Assembly: GCF_003131205.1 (NCBI RefSeq)
Contig: NZ_QFFY01000001.1
Span: forward strand, 124,001-188,000
Origin: Occallatibacter savannae
Lineage (GTDB): Bacteria > Acidobacteriota > Terriglobia > Terriglobales > Acidobacteriaceae
DNA: 64,000 nt
Direction of reading: 5' to 3'
Part shown: in pieces, positions 34,463 to 42,413 of the stretch
Position numbering within the stretch: the stretch's first letter is position 1
Layout of the letters: every line of letters begins with the position of its first letter
Position numbers and translations under genes: made by a program
The notes under the pieces: generated by a model
Databases searched by the model: none
Told to the model about the DNA's origin: nothing
Seen by the model: only the letters and a program-made list of their open reading frames with translations

Positions 34463-35608
34463 ATGAGACAGCGGTTCCTTACAGTGATTGTTCTTTGCTC
34501 GGTCGTAAGGGCAGCGCAACAGGCGCCCGATTGCAAAAGCGCGGACGGTCTTGGCCAAGCTGCTGCAAACGGCACCGTGATGGGACACGTCTACCTGGAT
34601 GATGCAAAGAGCCCTGGCAGAAAAGCGACGGTGTCTCTGGAACCTGCCGCCCCTTTTGAAGCTGACGAGCAGCCAAAACGGGGAGCGGATCGCTATGCTG
34701 GCCCGATCACGCTGGGCGTCGAAGCGGAGTTTGATGGAAGCTACAGATTTACGCACGTACCGGCTGGATCGTACTTCGTCGTGGCAACCTGTCCAGGGTA
34801 CATTTCGCCGTATATATCTCTTTCAATAGCAGAGTCGCGTTCCGGGTATGGCCAGTCGGCACCTCTTGGGCTTGAACAGAGGGCGGAGAAGGAGCGTGTG
34901 CTGGCGGCATTGCCGAAAGTGAATGTGCAGTCGGATCTTCCCGTATCGGCTGATGTGATGCTTGAGCGCGGTGCTGCTGTGAGCGGAACAGTGACGTATG
35001 ACGATGGCGGACCTGCGGCAGGACTGAACGTGGAGGTTCTTGCGCGCGCGAAACGAGATGGTAAGGAAAGCTGGGAGCAAATCGGGTTATCAAGGCATGG
35101 CGCCTCCGGTTTTCTGCCGCCTCGTACGGACGATCGCGGTAACTATCGGATCAGCGGGCTGCCGCCGGGCAAATATATGGTCGAGGTCAGCGTCGAGTTT
35201 TCGGATACGAAGAGTTATTCGTCGCCGTCGGGTGGAGGAGGATTCGGTTCCAACGCGCACAGGGCCTTTTTACCGATCTATTCAGGGAGTACGCCGCGAA
35301 AGAAGGATGCCGCGGTGTTCTTACTCCAACAACGGGAGGAGCGCACCGGCGAAGACATCCTTATCCCGATGTCGAGGCTGCACACCATCAGGGGAGACAT
35401 TGTGTCTGCGCGCGACGGTCACGTTGTGAACGCCGGTCAAGTCGACCTTTTGAATGCTGACGATCATATGTTCGTCGCGTCGCAGAATTTGACGGAGGAC
35501 GATCCGAGCTTCACGTTCAGCTTGATCTTTGAAGGGAAGTACATCCTCTCCAGCACGGTGTCTTCAGATGTGGACTACCTACAGGATCCCGGGATCCAAA
35601 CTCAGTGA
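34463..35608 (+). CDS. secreted carboxypeptidase-regulatory-like protein, frameshifted near the end
   Basis: The ATG at 34463 has GGAG 8 nt upstream and begins a signal peptide (RQRFLTVIVLCSVVRAAQQ). Three beta-sandwich domains follow (about residues 40-120, 160-280 and 305-380), the second with GNYRISGLPPGKYMVEVSVE. The frame ends in TGA at 35606-35608 right after YLQDPGIQTQ. A second frame starting inside the stop (35605) encodes QYSAKVRHLYGRAAMPLHVA and then strands that fit the end of the last domain. A frameshift, natural or from sequencing, is the simplest reading. Function is unknown; such proteins are probably exported adhesion or polymer-binding proteins. Confidence 0.75.
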   Translation: MRQRFLTVIVLCSVVRAAQQAPDCKSADGLGQAAANGTVMGHVYLDDAKSPGRKATVSLEPAAPFEADEQPKRGADRYAGPITLGVEAEFDGSYRFTHVPAGSYFVVATCPGYISPYISLSIAESRSGYGQSAPLGLEQRAEKERVLAALPKVNVQSDLPVSADVMLERGAAVSGTVTYDDGGPAAGLNVEVLARAKRDGKESWEQIGLSRHGASGFLPPRTDDRGNYRISGLPPGKYMVEVSVEFSDTKSYSSPSGGGGFGSNAHRAFLPIYSGSTPRKKDAAVFLLQQREERTGEDILIPMSRLHTIRGDIVSARDGHVVNAGQVDLLNADDHMFVASQNLTEDDPSFTFSLIFEGKYILSSTVSSDVDYLQDPGIQTQ

Positions 35609-35790
35609 TTCCGCAATACAGCGCGAAAGTACGGCACCTCTATGGGAGAGCGGCCATGCCGCTTCATGTCGCAGGCGATATGGACAGGGTGACGATCCGA
35701 GTTCCAGAGCCGACGGCGAAGGAAGCGCAGATGTTCAGCAATGCGCTACGACAGCAGGAGGAGCAGAATCGTACAGCGGGTGATCAATAG
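35605..35790 (+). pseudogene. displaced C-terminal end of the preceding secreted protein
   Basis: This 61-codon frame overlaps the preceding stop (GTGA) and carries the YGRAAMPLHVAGDMDRVTIR strand pair expected at the end of a regulatory-like domain. A helical Gln/Glu tail follows. It has no signal peptide or start context of its own other than the overlap. Translational coupling is possible, but a one-base shift in one gene is more likely. Confidence 0.55.
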
Positions 35791-35859
35791 GTTGTGACTG
35801 CAGCAAATCCGCGGAACTAAGCACTTAATTCGGGGAGGGGTGAGAATTTCATTTCAAAT

Positions 35860-35876
35860 ATGACATGGTTTGTCAT
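35860..35876. promoter_or_regulatory. inverted repeat before the DinB gene
   Basis: ATGACA-TGGTT-TGTCAT lies about 55 nt before the DinB-family gene in an AT-richer stretch. It could be an operator; no second copy was found. Confidence 0.3.
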
Positions 35877-35928
35877 GTATGGAATCGTACTTTGGTGGTG
35901 AGCTCAGATTTGGGCGGAGGAGATTGAC

Positions 35929-36414
35929 ATGACAACTGCAGTGGCTGAAGTAGGCGTTGTGACCGCGAGCGATGTGTTGAAGAACTGGCAGGGGCACCGG
36001 AGACTGACGCGCAAGGTGATTGAGGCGTTCCCGGAGGATAAGCTCTTTGCGTTTTCGGTGGGCGGGATGCGGCCGTTTTCAGAGCTGGCGTGGGAGTTTA
36101 TCCGCATGGCTGTGCCGATTGCGGAGGGTGTGGCTACGGGCAAGTGGCGGGAGTTCGACATGTCGAAGGCGTCGGTGACGACCAAGAGCGAACTGCTGCG
36201 CGTGTGGGATGAGCAGACTGCGCGACTGGATGAGGTGTTTGCGCAGATTCCGGCGCATCGCTTCACCGAGGTCGATAAGGCGTTCGGGCAGTGGGAGGGA
36301 CGCGGGATCGATACGATTCAGTATGCGATCGATAACGAGATTCACCATCGCGGACAGGGGTATGTGTATCTGAGAGCTCTGGGGATGGAGCCGCCGCCGT
36401 TCTGGGAGAGGTGA
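35929..36414 (+). CDS. DinB-family four-helix protein
   Basis: The 161-residue protein has the DinB/YfiT helical bundle. HRRLTRKVIEAFPEDKL opens the first helix, and the metal-binding end is EIHHRGQGYVYLRALG (about residues 138-153). The third ligand His may be in the first helix (WQGHRR). Such proteins are metal-dependent, often thiol-transfer or damage-inducible enzymes; the function of this one is unknown. The ATG at 35929 has GGAGGAG upstream. An inverted repeat (35860-35876) may control it. It is transcribed away from the repeat region and converges with the NtrC-type gene. Confidence 0.88.
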   Translation: MTTAVAEVGVVTASDVLKNWQGHRRLTRKVIEAFPEDKLFAFSVGGMRPFSELAWEFIRMAVPIAEGVATGKWREFDMSKASVTTKSELLRVWDEQTARLDEVFAQIPAHRFTEVDKAFGQWEGRGIDTIQYAIDNEIHHRGQGYVYLRALGMEPPPFWER

Positions 36415-36519
36415 TTTACTGTTCCGTTTGAGGCTCGGTGTTATGCCGCCCACTCATCCAGGGTGAGGCTACGGATGAATAGGGCACAGCCGGGGTTTTC
36501 GCTTAGCTGCGGTGTAGCT

Positions 36520-36554
36520 CCCATGTCTCCAAAATCGGGAGACATGGGGCACCC
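36520..36554. repeat. GGGGCACCC-type hairpin element
   Basis: Stem CCCATGTCTCC / GGAGACATGGG (11 bp, 7-nt loop) with tail GGGGCACCC, between the convergent DinB and response-regulator genes. It could double as their terminator. Confidence 0.7.
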
Positions 36555-36558
36555 TATG

Positions 36559-38007
36559 CTAGTCGTCGAGGTCGGAGGGGACGAGGGCGAACTTTTTCAG
36601 CTTGTAGCGGAGGGCGTCGCGGCTGATGTCGAGGAGGCGTGCGGCGTTGGACTGGTTTCCGTTTGCCTGGGTCATGGCGAGCTCGACCATGGAGTGTTCG
36701 ACTTCTTCAAGAGAGGTTCCGCCTTCGGGGATGTAGAGGCGCGGGAGCGAGCGGCCGTTGGGAAGGCGGCGGCCGGCGTCGGGCGGGGAGGTCTGCTCGA
36801 AAGCTGTGCGTCCGTTCGATTCGCCGACAGAGAAGGGAAGATAGATGGGGCGCAGGTAGGACTCCTCTTCGAGGATCATGCCGCGCTCGATGGTGTTTTT
36901 GAGCTCGCGGACATTGCCGGGCCAGTTGTGGCTGAGGATGAGGCTGCGGGTTTCGCCGGTGAGGCCGCGGACGGATTTCTTAAAGCGGCGATTGTAGCGA
37001 TCGATGAAGAAGTCGACGAGGGGGAGGATGTCTTCTTTGCGATCGCGGAGCGGCGGGATGAAGATGGCGATGATGGCTAGCCTGTAGAAGAGGTCCTGGC
37101 GGAACTGGGATTCGCGGACGGCTTTCTCGAGATCGCGGTTCGAGGCCGCGATGACGCGGACGTCGACCTGGATATCGCGAAGTCCGCCGACGCGGCGCAC
37201 GACCTGGTCCTCAAGGACGCGGAGCAGTTTGGCCTGGAGGACGGGAGAGAGCTCGCCAATTTCGTCGAGGAAGAGGGTACCGCCGTCGGCTGCTTCGAAG
37301 AGGCCCTTCTTCATCTGCTTCGCGTCAGTGAATGCGCCTTTCTCGTGGCCGAAGAGCTCAGCTTCCATGAGGGTTTCGGGGATGGCGGAGCAGTTGATGG
37401 CGATGAATGGCTTGTCTCGGCGGGCGCTTTCATAGTGGAGAGCTTTAGCGATGAGGTCTTTGCCAGTGCCGCTCTCGCCCTGGATGAGGATCGTAGAGGC
37501 TTCGCAGGAGGCTACCTTGCGGACGAAGTGCATCAGCTCGGTCATCTTTGGCGATGCGCTGACGATGCTTTCGAAGCCGATGCCGGTTCGCGGCCGAGCA
37601 CGGGATGACTGCGGGTCGTTGCGGCGGGCGGCGGACTCTTCGAGCGTGTTCTGAATGAGTTCGTGGAGAAGTTCGAAATCGATCGGCTTGCCGACGAAGT
37701 CGACTGCGCCGAGCTTAATGGCGGCTTTAACGTCATCGAGCTGCGGATCGGCAGTGATCATGATGACGGCGGGCTGCTCGGGACCCTTTTTCAGCTGGAC
37801 GAGCTGATCGAGGACTTCGATTCCGGTGATGTCGGGGAGACGTACATCGAGGAGGACAAGGTCAGGGGATTCGGCTTCGGCGAGACGGAGAGCGGGTTCG
37901 CCGGCTTCGGCTTCCAGGACGTGGAAGCCCCATTCTTCACATTTCTGACGAAGCGACCACCTTACGAGGCGTTCGTCGTCGACGATGAGGATTTTTTCTG
38001 CTTGCAT
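36559..38007 (-). CDS. NtrC-family sigma-54-dependent response regulator
   Basis: The 482-residue protein has a receiver domain (about 1-120; phospho-Asp in LVLLDVRLPDI, Lys in AVDFVGKPID), an AAA+ sigma-54 activation domain (about 150-390) and a Fis-type helix-turn-helix (about 440-478; GNQSNAARLLDISRDALRYK). The AAA+ part has Walker A GESGTGKDLIAKALHY and the sigma-54 contact loop GAFTDA. It activates promoters of the -24/-12 type when phosphorylated. The likely kinase is the HAMP histidine kinase at 39423-40547. The rpoN gene lies at the far right end of the window. A TGTGA-N6-TCACG site lies 154 nt upstream. Confidence 0.96.
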   Translation of the reverse strand: MQAEKILIVDDERLVRWSLRQKCEEWGFHVLEAEAGEPALRLAEAESPDLVLLDVRLPDITGIEVLDQLVQLKKGPEQPAVIMITADPQLDDVKAAIKLGAVDFVGKPIDFELLHELIQNTLEESAARRNDPQSSRARPRTGIGFESIVSASPKMTELMHFVRKVASCEASTILIQGESGTGKDLIAKALHYESARRDKPFIAINCSAIPETLMEAELFGHEKGAFTDAKQMKKGLFEAADGGTLFLDEIGELSPVLQAKLLRVLEDQVVRRVGGLRDIQVDVRVIAASNRDLEKAVRESQFRQDLFYRLAIIAIFIPPLRDRKEDILPLVDFFIDRYNRRFKKSVRGLTGETRSLILSHNWPGNVRELKNTIERGMILEEESYLRPIYLPFSVGESNGRTAFEQTSPPDAGRRLPNGRSLPRLYIPEGGTSLEEVEHSMVELAMTQANGNQSNAARLLDISRDALRYKLKKFALVPSDLDD

Positions 38008-38160
38008 CGGTTCTCTCGTGTACCGCTGACTTCGACCGTTGTGGGCGGCTGCCGTTCTTTATGCATGCGTGGTGTTGGGGATCTTTTGTGAGCGGGACCC
38101 TGGGTGAGTGATCCCCGATACAACGCTGGAGTTATTAGAGGCTGTTAATCCGCCGAAGAA

Positions 38161-38176
38161 TGTGATGTATGTCACG
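38161..38176. promoter_or_regulatory. CRP/FNR-family-like operator
   Basis: TGTGA-TGTATG-TCACG has the half-sites and 6-nt spacing of CRP-type operators (TGTGA-N6-TCACA), with the last base changed. It lies between the divergent response-regulator and TPR genes. A site with the same half-sites is at 40746. Confidence 0.5.
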
Positions 38177-38378
38177 GGAGGGTGGTGAGGAGATCAGCGC
38201 CGGGCTAGCGGGTTTACGGATGGCTCTTCGTCGCACTTGGGATAAGCGGTTCTCAGGCGAGCAGACAATTTCGAGTGCGAATTTTGTTGATCTTGAATGA
38301 AACGCGACATAAACTCGGACAACTATTCCTCCAGATAAAGTCTTCCCCGGGCCCTTCCACTAAGGCGAGGAGGTTGCC

Positions 38379-39215
38379 GTGTCTGTCTTCTTCCCCATAG
38401 CAGTCGTCCGTTCATGGACTGCTCTGAACTGCATTCTGCTTTTGATTTGTGCGTCTGGTGCTGCCAGAGCTGATGTGGGCGAGAGGAACTCGTACGCGGA
38501 CGGCTGGCAGTCTTCGGCGAAGCTCTCAGCTGAGGACGACGCACGGCTGACAGATCTCATGAGCCGTCTAAAAGTTGCCGAGAGAGGAAGCGACTTGTCC
38601 GGCGAGGCCGATCTGCTCAATTCCATCGGACTCATCCATTACAAGGCCGAGGAGTTCGACGATGCCATCGAGGCATTCACGCAGGCACTGGACTTGCGTC
38701 GAGGGCTAGGTGACGAGCGCGGACAAGCTACAGAGCTTGCTGAGCTTGGGAGCACGTACGGGCAAAAGGGAATGGCCCGGGAGGCGATTGAGGTCTACCA
38801 GAAATGCGTTCCGTTATGGAAGAGACTGGACGTTGCTCAAGAGGCGGCGATCCTTGGACGCATTGCTGAGATTTTCCGCCAGCTTGGAGATCGTGGAGGC
38901 GCGCTGCATTTCAACCAGCAGGCGGAGGCAGCGTTTGAGCAGGCCGGTGACAAGGCAGGACGTGCGGCAGTCTTGAACAACATGGGACTCGCCTATTTCG
39001 TGACAGGCGACAAGAAAAGAGGAAGAGAGTACTTTGGCAAGGCGTTGGCTGCTTATCACGACGCGGGGAACAGCCTGGGGGAGGCGGCAGCACAGATGAA
39101 TCTTGCTGCCGGCTACAGTCTGTCGGGGGACCAGGCGAAGGACTGGCATTGTTCGAGAGCGCAGCGTCGGTGCAACGTCAGCGGGGAGATCGAGCGGGAG
39201 AGGCGGCGGTGCTGA
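38379..39215 (+). CDS. secreted TPR-repeat protein, frameshifted in the last third
   Basis: The GTG at 38379 has GAGGAGG upstream and begins a signal peptide (residues 1-31). About four TPR motifs follow, each with the alternating helix pattern: NSIGLIHYKAEEFDDAIEAF, LGSTYGQKGMAREAIEVYQK, ILGRIAEIFRQLGDRGGALH and LNNMGLAYFVTGDKKRGREY. After SLSGDQAK the frame continues as DWHCSRAQRRC and stops. At 39141-39142 two bases (GA) stand where three are needed; the other phase then reads LALFESAASVQRQRGDRAGE and carries on the next TPR. A single missing base explains this. TPR proteins mediate protein contacts; the neighbours are a kinase and a response regulator. Confidence 0.8.
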   Translation: MSVFFPIAVVRSWTALNCILLLICASGAARADVGERNSYADGWQSSAKLSAEDDARLTDLMSRLKVAERGSDLSGEADLLNSIGLIHYKAEEFDDAIEAFTQALDLRRGLGDERGQATELAELGSTYGQKGMAREAIEVYQKCVPLWKRLDVAQEAAILGRIAEIFRQLGDRGGALHFNQQAEAAFEQAGDKAGRAAVLNNMGLAYFVTGDKKRGREYFGKALAAYHDAGNSLGEAAAQMNLAAGYSLSGDQAKDWHCSRAQRRCNVSGEIERERRRC

Positions 39216-39439
39216 GGGATATTGGGTTGGTCTACGCGCGCCTGGGGCAGAATCAACGAGCCGAAAGCTATTGCGACCTCGCACTTTCGATTTATCGCGA
39301 ACTGGGGAATCGAGAGGCTGAGAAGAGTACGCTCGCGACACTTACCTCTCTGGACAATCGGCGACGCGGGAAATCGAAAGTGAAGCTCGAAGGGCAGATC
39401 GAGATGGCTTCCTCTCCGCCACTTAGCCCACCGCGGTAG
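39143..39439 (+). pseudogene. displaced C-terminal TPRs of the preceding gene
   Basis: In this phase LALFESA joins directly to the QAK of the preceding frame and then shows a full TPR (VLRDIGLVYARLGQNQRAES, then YCDLALSIYRELGNREAEKS). It lacks a start codon and ribosome-binding site of its own. The end overlaps the 3' end of the convergent histidine-kinase gene by 17 nt. Together the two frames would make one TPR protein of about 350 residues. Confidence 0.6.
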
Positions 39440-40547
39440 CGATCGGCAGGTTGTCGATCTCGGTCGAGGACTGCACGAAGGGCAGGAGCACTTCGAAAGT
39501 GCTGCCCTTGCCGGGTTCGCTGGTGACGGTGATGAGTCCGTTGTGCTCGTCGACGATCCGGTTCACGAGGGAGAGGCCCAGGCCTGTGCCGGTGGGTTTC
39601 GTTGTGTAGAACGGGCGAAAAATCTGCGCGATCTGTTGCGGAGTCATGCCCCGGCCGGTATCGGTGACACGGATCGCAGCGCGATCGTCGTTTGAACCGA
39701 GGGTGACAATGACGGAACCCTTGCCGTCGATGGCCTGCACGGCATTGAGCAGGAGGTTGAGGACGACCTGGTGGATTTGATCGCTGTCGTGCTCGACCTC
39801 GTCGAGCCCAGGTGCGGTGATGACGTCGATGCGAATCGGTTTGGATAGCACCTGCTGACGGGCGAGCATCACGGCGTGCTCGATGGTGGTGTTGAGGTTG
39901 CTCTTCATCATGCGGGAGGGATGAGGGCGCGCAGTCTGCAGGAGGTCGGTGAGAATGCGGTTGATCTGATCGATCTCGAGGCGCACGTCTTTCACCATGG
40001 CGCGAGCGGGGCTGGTGGAAGGGAGATCGCGACCGATGATGTCGATGACGCCGGCGATTCCAGCGAGAGGATTTCGGATCTCGTGAGCAAGCCCGGTCGC
40101 CAACTCGCCGAGTGTGGCCAGGTGTTCGGCGCGCGACATCTGTGTGCGATGCATGGTTTCTATCTCCTGACGGCTTTCTTTTAACTGCTGCACCATGTAA
40201 TTGAAGTTGCGACCGAGGTCTCCGATTTCGTCGTTGCTGCGGCAGAAGGAGACGGTGGTGTCGAGATTTCCGCGGCTGACGAGGGCCATCTTCTCCTGAA
40301 GCTCGACCATGGGGCGCTGGATGAGGTAGGCGAGGACGGCGATGGTGACTCCGCAAACGATGACGGAGCCCGCCCCTGCCAGGAGAAGGAGGGCGTCGCG
40401 ATCGGGATCGCGCAGGGTCAGGGTCGCGATGGTGAAGAGAACCAGGCCCGCAAGGAGCACGCAGACGACGGGCAGAAGTGCTTTGATCTGCCAGTTGACG
40501 CGAACTCTGGGCACGTTGGACGTCCTCCCGATCAGCCGGTTCAGCAA
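39423..40547 (-). CDS. HAMP-domain sensor histidine kinase
   Basis: The 374-residue kinase has two transmembrane helices (about 22-48 and 52-78), a HAMP-like linker (about 78-132; RGNLDTTVSFCRSNDEIGD) and a HisKA domain whose H-box is LATGLAHEIRNPLAGIAG (about 150-167). The HATPase_c domain has the N-box QVVLNLLLNAVQAIDG, a DTGRGM block and TGLGLSLVNRIVDEHNG. Length and order resemble NtrB/ZraS/AtoS-type partners of NtrC-family regulators. The response regulator 2.5 kb away on the same strand is the likely partner, although a TPR gene lies between. Very little periplasmic domain is present, so the signal may be sensed within the membrane. Confidence 0.94.
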   Translation of the reverse strand: MLNRLIGRTSNVPRVRVNWQIKALLPVVCVLLAGLVLFTIATLTLRDPDRDALLLLAGAGSVIVCGVTIAVLAYLIQRPMVELQEKMALVSRGNLDTTVSFCRSNDEIGDLGRNFNYMVQQLKESRQEIETMHRTQMSRAEHLATLGELATGLAHEIRNPLAGIAGVIDIIGRDLPSTSPARAMVKDVRLEIDQINRILTDLLQTARPHPSRMMKSNLNTTIEHAVMLARQQVLSKPIRIDVITAPGLDEVEHDSDQIHQVVLNLLLNAVQAIDGKGSVIVTLGSNDDRAAIRVTDTGRGMTPQQIAQIFRPFYTTKPTGTGLGLSLVNRIVDEHNGLITVTSEPGKGSTFEVLLPFVQSSTEIDNLPIATAVG

Positions 40548-40745
40548 GTAATTAGCACGTTGTTTTCCAGAGGTACACGAGAGGCGGAGAATGCGTCCGG
40601 AAAGGACTTATGGGGGGTGAGCGCGGCGAGGATGGGGTAAATGGCGCATGAAGAGATGAGATTTCGCCCAATATCTAGGCTGCGTCGCGGGGAGGCTCGC
40701 TGCGGTGAGCTTATTCACATGCGGGTTGCGGGAGGCGCAGCAAGG

Positions 40746-40761
40746 TGTGATCCAAATCACG
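40746..40761. promoter_or_regulatory. CRP/FNR-family-like operator before the cytochrome gene
   Basis: TGTGA-TCCAAA-TCACG matches the half-sites of the site at 38161 and lies about 145 nt before the multihaem cytochrome start. CRP/FNR/DNR-type regulators use such sites. Both flank the same regulatory block, so shared control is possible. Confidence 0.5.
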
Positions 40762-40868
40762 GATTGGAGATGAGTACAGATTTCTAATCGATTTGCGAAG
40801 CCCCACATCCGAGCCGGTTTAGGAGGGGTGGGGAGATCGCGGCAGGGGTCGCGGCGGGATTGGTAGAA

Positions 40869-40884
40869 AGGCGAGACGCTTGCT
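40869..40884 (+). promoter_or_regulatory. weak sigma-54 promoter match
   Basis: AGGCGA-GACGC-TTGCT keeps the GG and GC dinucleotides at exactly 10-bp spacing and the TTGC of the -12 box. The -24 box is poor (only GGC fits TGGCAC). It lies 22 nt before the cytochrome ATG, leaving a short leader. It is worth testing because an NtrC-type regulator and rpoN are in the window. Confidence 0.3.
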
Positions 40885-40905
40885 AGAGATCGGTTTAGAG
40901 TCCGT

Positions 40906-41376
40906 ATGAAACTGCTTCCTCTTGTTCGGTCGCGACGCTTTCCGGGCAGTGCGGTGTTGGCTGCCGGTCTCCTGGTGTTTTGCATCCTTTCCGGGACGAG
41001 CGTTCATGCGGCGGTGCACCCTGTGCCGCTGGACAAGAACGTTGACGCGAAGAAGTGCCTGGAATGTCACGAGGAGAAGACGAAACACAAGTTCGTCCAC
41101 TCGGCGATGCAGGGCGGATGTCTGACGTGTCACGAGGTGCGGGTCAGCAAAGACGTGACGCGGGTAAAGCTGACGACGGCGACGACCTCGGCGCTGTGCT
41201 TGTCGTGCCATGAAGACAAGACGGCGAAGAACATCAAGGGCGTGGTGCATCCGCCGGCGGTGCGCGATTGCCTGACGTGCCACGATGCGCACGCGAGCGA
41301 AAACAAGAATCAATTGCTGAAGCCGGCTTCCGGAGACGGAAAAGAGAATCTGTGCCTGAGCTGTCACGCGACCTGA
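40906..41376 (+). CDS. multihaem cytochrome c, N-terminal part, ends at an in-frame TGA
   Basis: The ATG at 40906 begins a signal peptide (about residues 8-38; AAGLLVFCILSGTSVHA). Five haem sites follow: CLECH, CLTCH, CLSCH, CLTCH and CLSCH, in the doubled-CXXCH style. The frame stops at TGA (41374-41376) after CLSCHAT. The same frame is open again after the TGA and gives THVGEKGSRHAALDAGCDTC with eleven more haem sites. This looks like one 16-haem gene broken by a single codon. A normal product here would be an exported electron-transfer protein. A CRP-like site and a weak sigma-54 match lie upstream. Confidence 0.8.
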   Translation: MKLLPLVRSRRFPGSAVLAAGLLVFCILSGTSVHAAVHPVPLDKNVDAKKCLECHEEKTKHKFVHSAMQGGCLTCHEVRVSKDVTRVKLTTATTSALCLSCHEDKTAKNIKGVVHPPAVRDCLTCHDAHASENKNQLLKPASGDGKENLCLSCHAT

Positions 41377-42387
41377 ACGCATGTGGGGGAGAAGGGGAGC
41401 CGTCATGCGGCGCTCGATGCGGGTTGTGACACCTGCCACACGACACATAAGACGGGAGCGGAGCCGACTGCGGAGAACCGGTTCCACTTGACCAAGGCCG
41501 CGCCGGCGCTATGCGTGGATTGCCACGATGTGAAGGATTCAGAGCTACAGAAGAAGCACAACAATCAGCCGTTTGGGACCGCGAATTGTCTGCAGTGCCA
41601 CGATCCGCACCAGTCGGATCAGCCGAAGCTGATAGTGAAATTCCAGCATGCGCCGTTCCAGGGAAATGGATGCGACACGTGCCATCAACCGGCGAAGGAC
41701 GGGAAGGTCGTCTTGACGCAGACAGACGCGAAGCTGTTGTGCGTGACCTGCCACGAGGACAAGGCCAAGGAGATTGAGTCGGCAAAGGTGCCGCATCCGG
41801 GCGCGGCGGGAGATTGCACGGACTGCCACAATCCCCATGCGAGCAGTCAGCCGGGACTGCCGAAGACGGATTCGGTGACGATCTGCCTGGGATGCCACAG
41901 CGATATCGAGGAGCTTCAGAAGAAGCCCGCGCATCACCAGCCGGCGTTCGCGCAGGGGTGTTCGACGTGTCACACGCCACACGGTGGAGAGAACGATCAT
42001 TTGCTGCGAGCGAAGGGGAACGCGCTGTGCCTGGAGTGCCACGGGCCCGAGTCGCAGGCGCAGAAGGACGCGGCGAATCATCTGCTGACGATCTTCAACG
42101 GCAAGGTCCGGCTGCCGGAGGACTATTACCAGACGAACAAGGTTCCGATTCTGCCGCTGCGCTACGGGCTGGGTCACCCGGTGGAGTATCACCCGGTTTC
42201 GGACGTGATGGATCCCACGAACCAAGCGAAGGTAAAGACGCCGCTGAGTTGCCTTTCATGCCATCAGCCGCACGCTTCGAGCCAGGCCGGGTTGCTGGTG
42301 AAGGATCAGGCGAACAATATGGCTTTTTGCGACAACTGCCACAAGAACCGGCTGAACATGAAGGAGACGGTGCTGCCTGGCAAATAG
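41377..42387 (+). CDS. multihaem cytochrome c, C-terminal part, downstream of an in-frame TGA
   Basis: This part continues the same reading phase as the preceding cytochrome and holds eleven CXXCH sites, including CDTCH, CVDCH, CLQCH, CVTCH, CTDCH, CLGCH, CSTCH, CLECH and CDNCH. A GTG at 41383 could restart translation, but it has no signal peptide, and haem can only be attached outside the cytoplasm. The piece is therefore best read as the rest of the broken gene. The full product would be about 493 residues with 16 haems. The C-terminus has a non-haem stretch (about 42090-42230), then two last haem sites. The NHL-protein gene follows after 26 nt. Confidence 0.75.
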   Translation, partial: THVGEKGSRHAALDAGCDTCHTTHKTGAEPTAENRFHLTKAAPALCVDCHDVKDSELQKKHNNQPFGTANCLQCHDPHQSDQPKLIVKFQHAPFQGNGCDTCHQPAKDGKVVLTQTDAKLLCVTCHEDKAKEIESAKVPHPGAAGDCTDCHNPHASSQPGLPKTDSVTICLGCHSDIEELQKKPAHHQPAFAQGCSTCHTPHGGENDHLLRAKGNALCLECHGPESQAQKDAANHLLTIFNGKVRLPEDYYQTNKVPILPLRYGLGHPVEYHPVSDVMDPTNQAKVKTPLSCLSCHQPHASSQAGLLVKDQANNMAFCDNCHKNRLNMKETVLPGK

Positions 42388-42413
42388 GGGTTTCCGGAGT
42401 TGGGAGATCAGGA

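Noticed and set aside
41374-41376. TGA read as selenocysteine
   Set aside because: The codon lies in a linker between haem motifs, not in a redox CxxU site, and I see no bacterial SECIS-like hairpin directly after it. A nonsense change or sequencing error is simpler.
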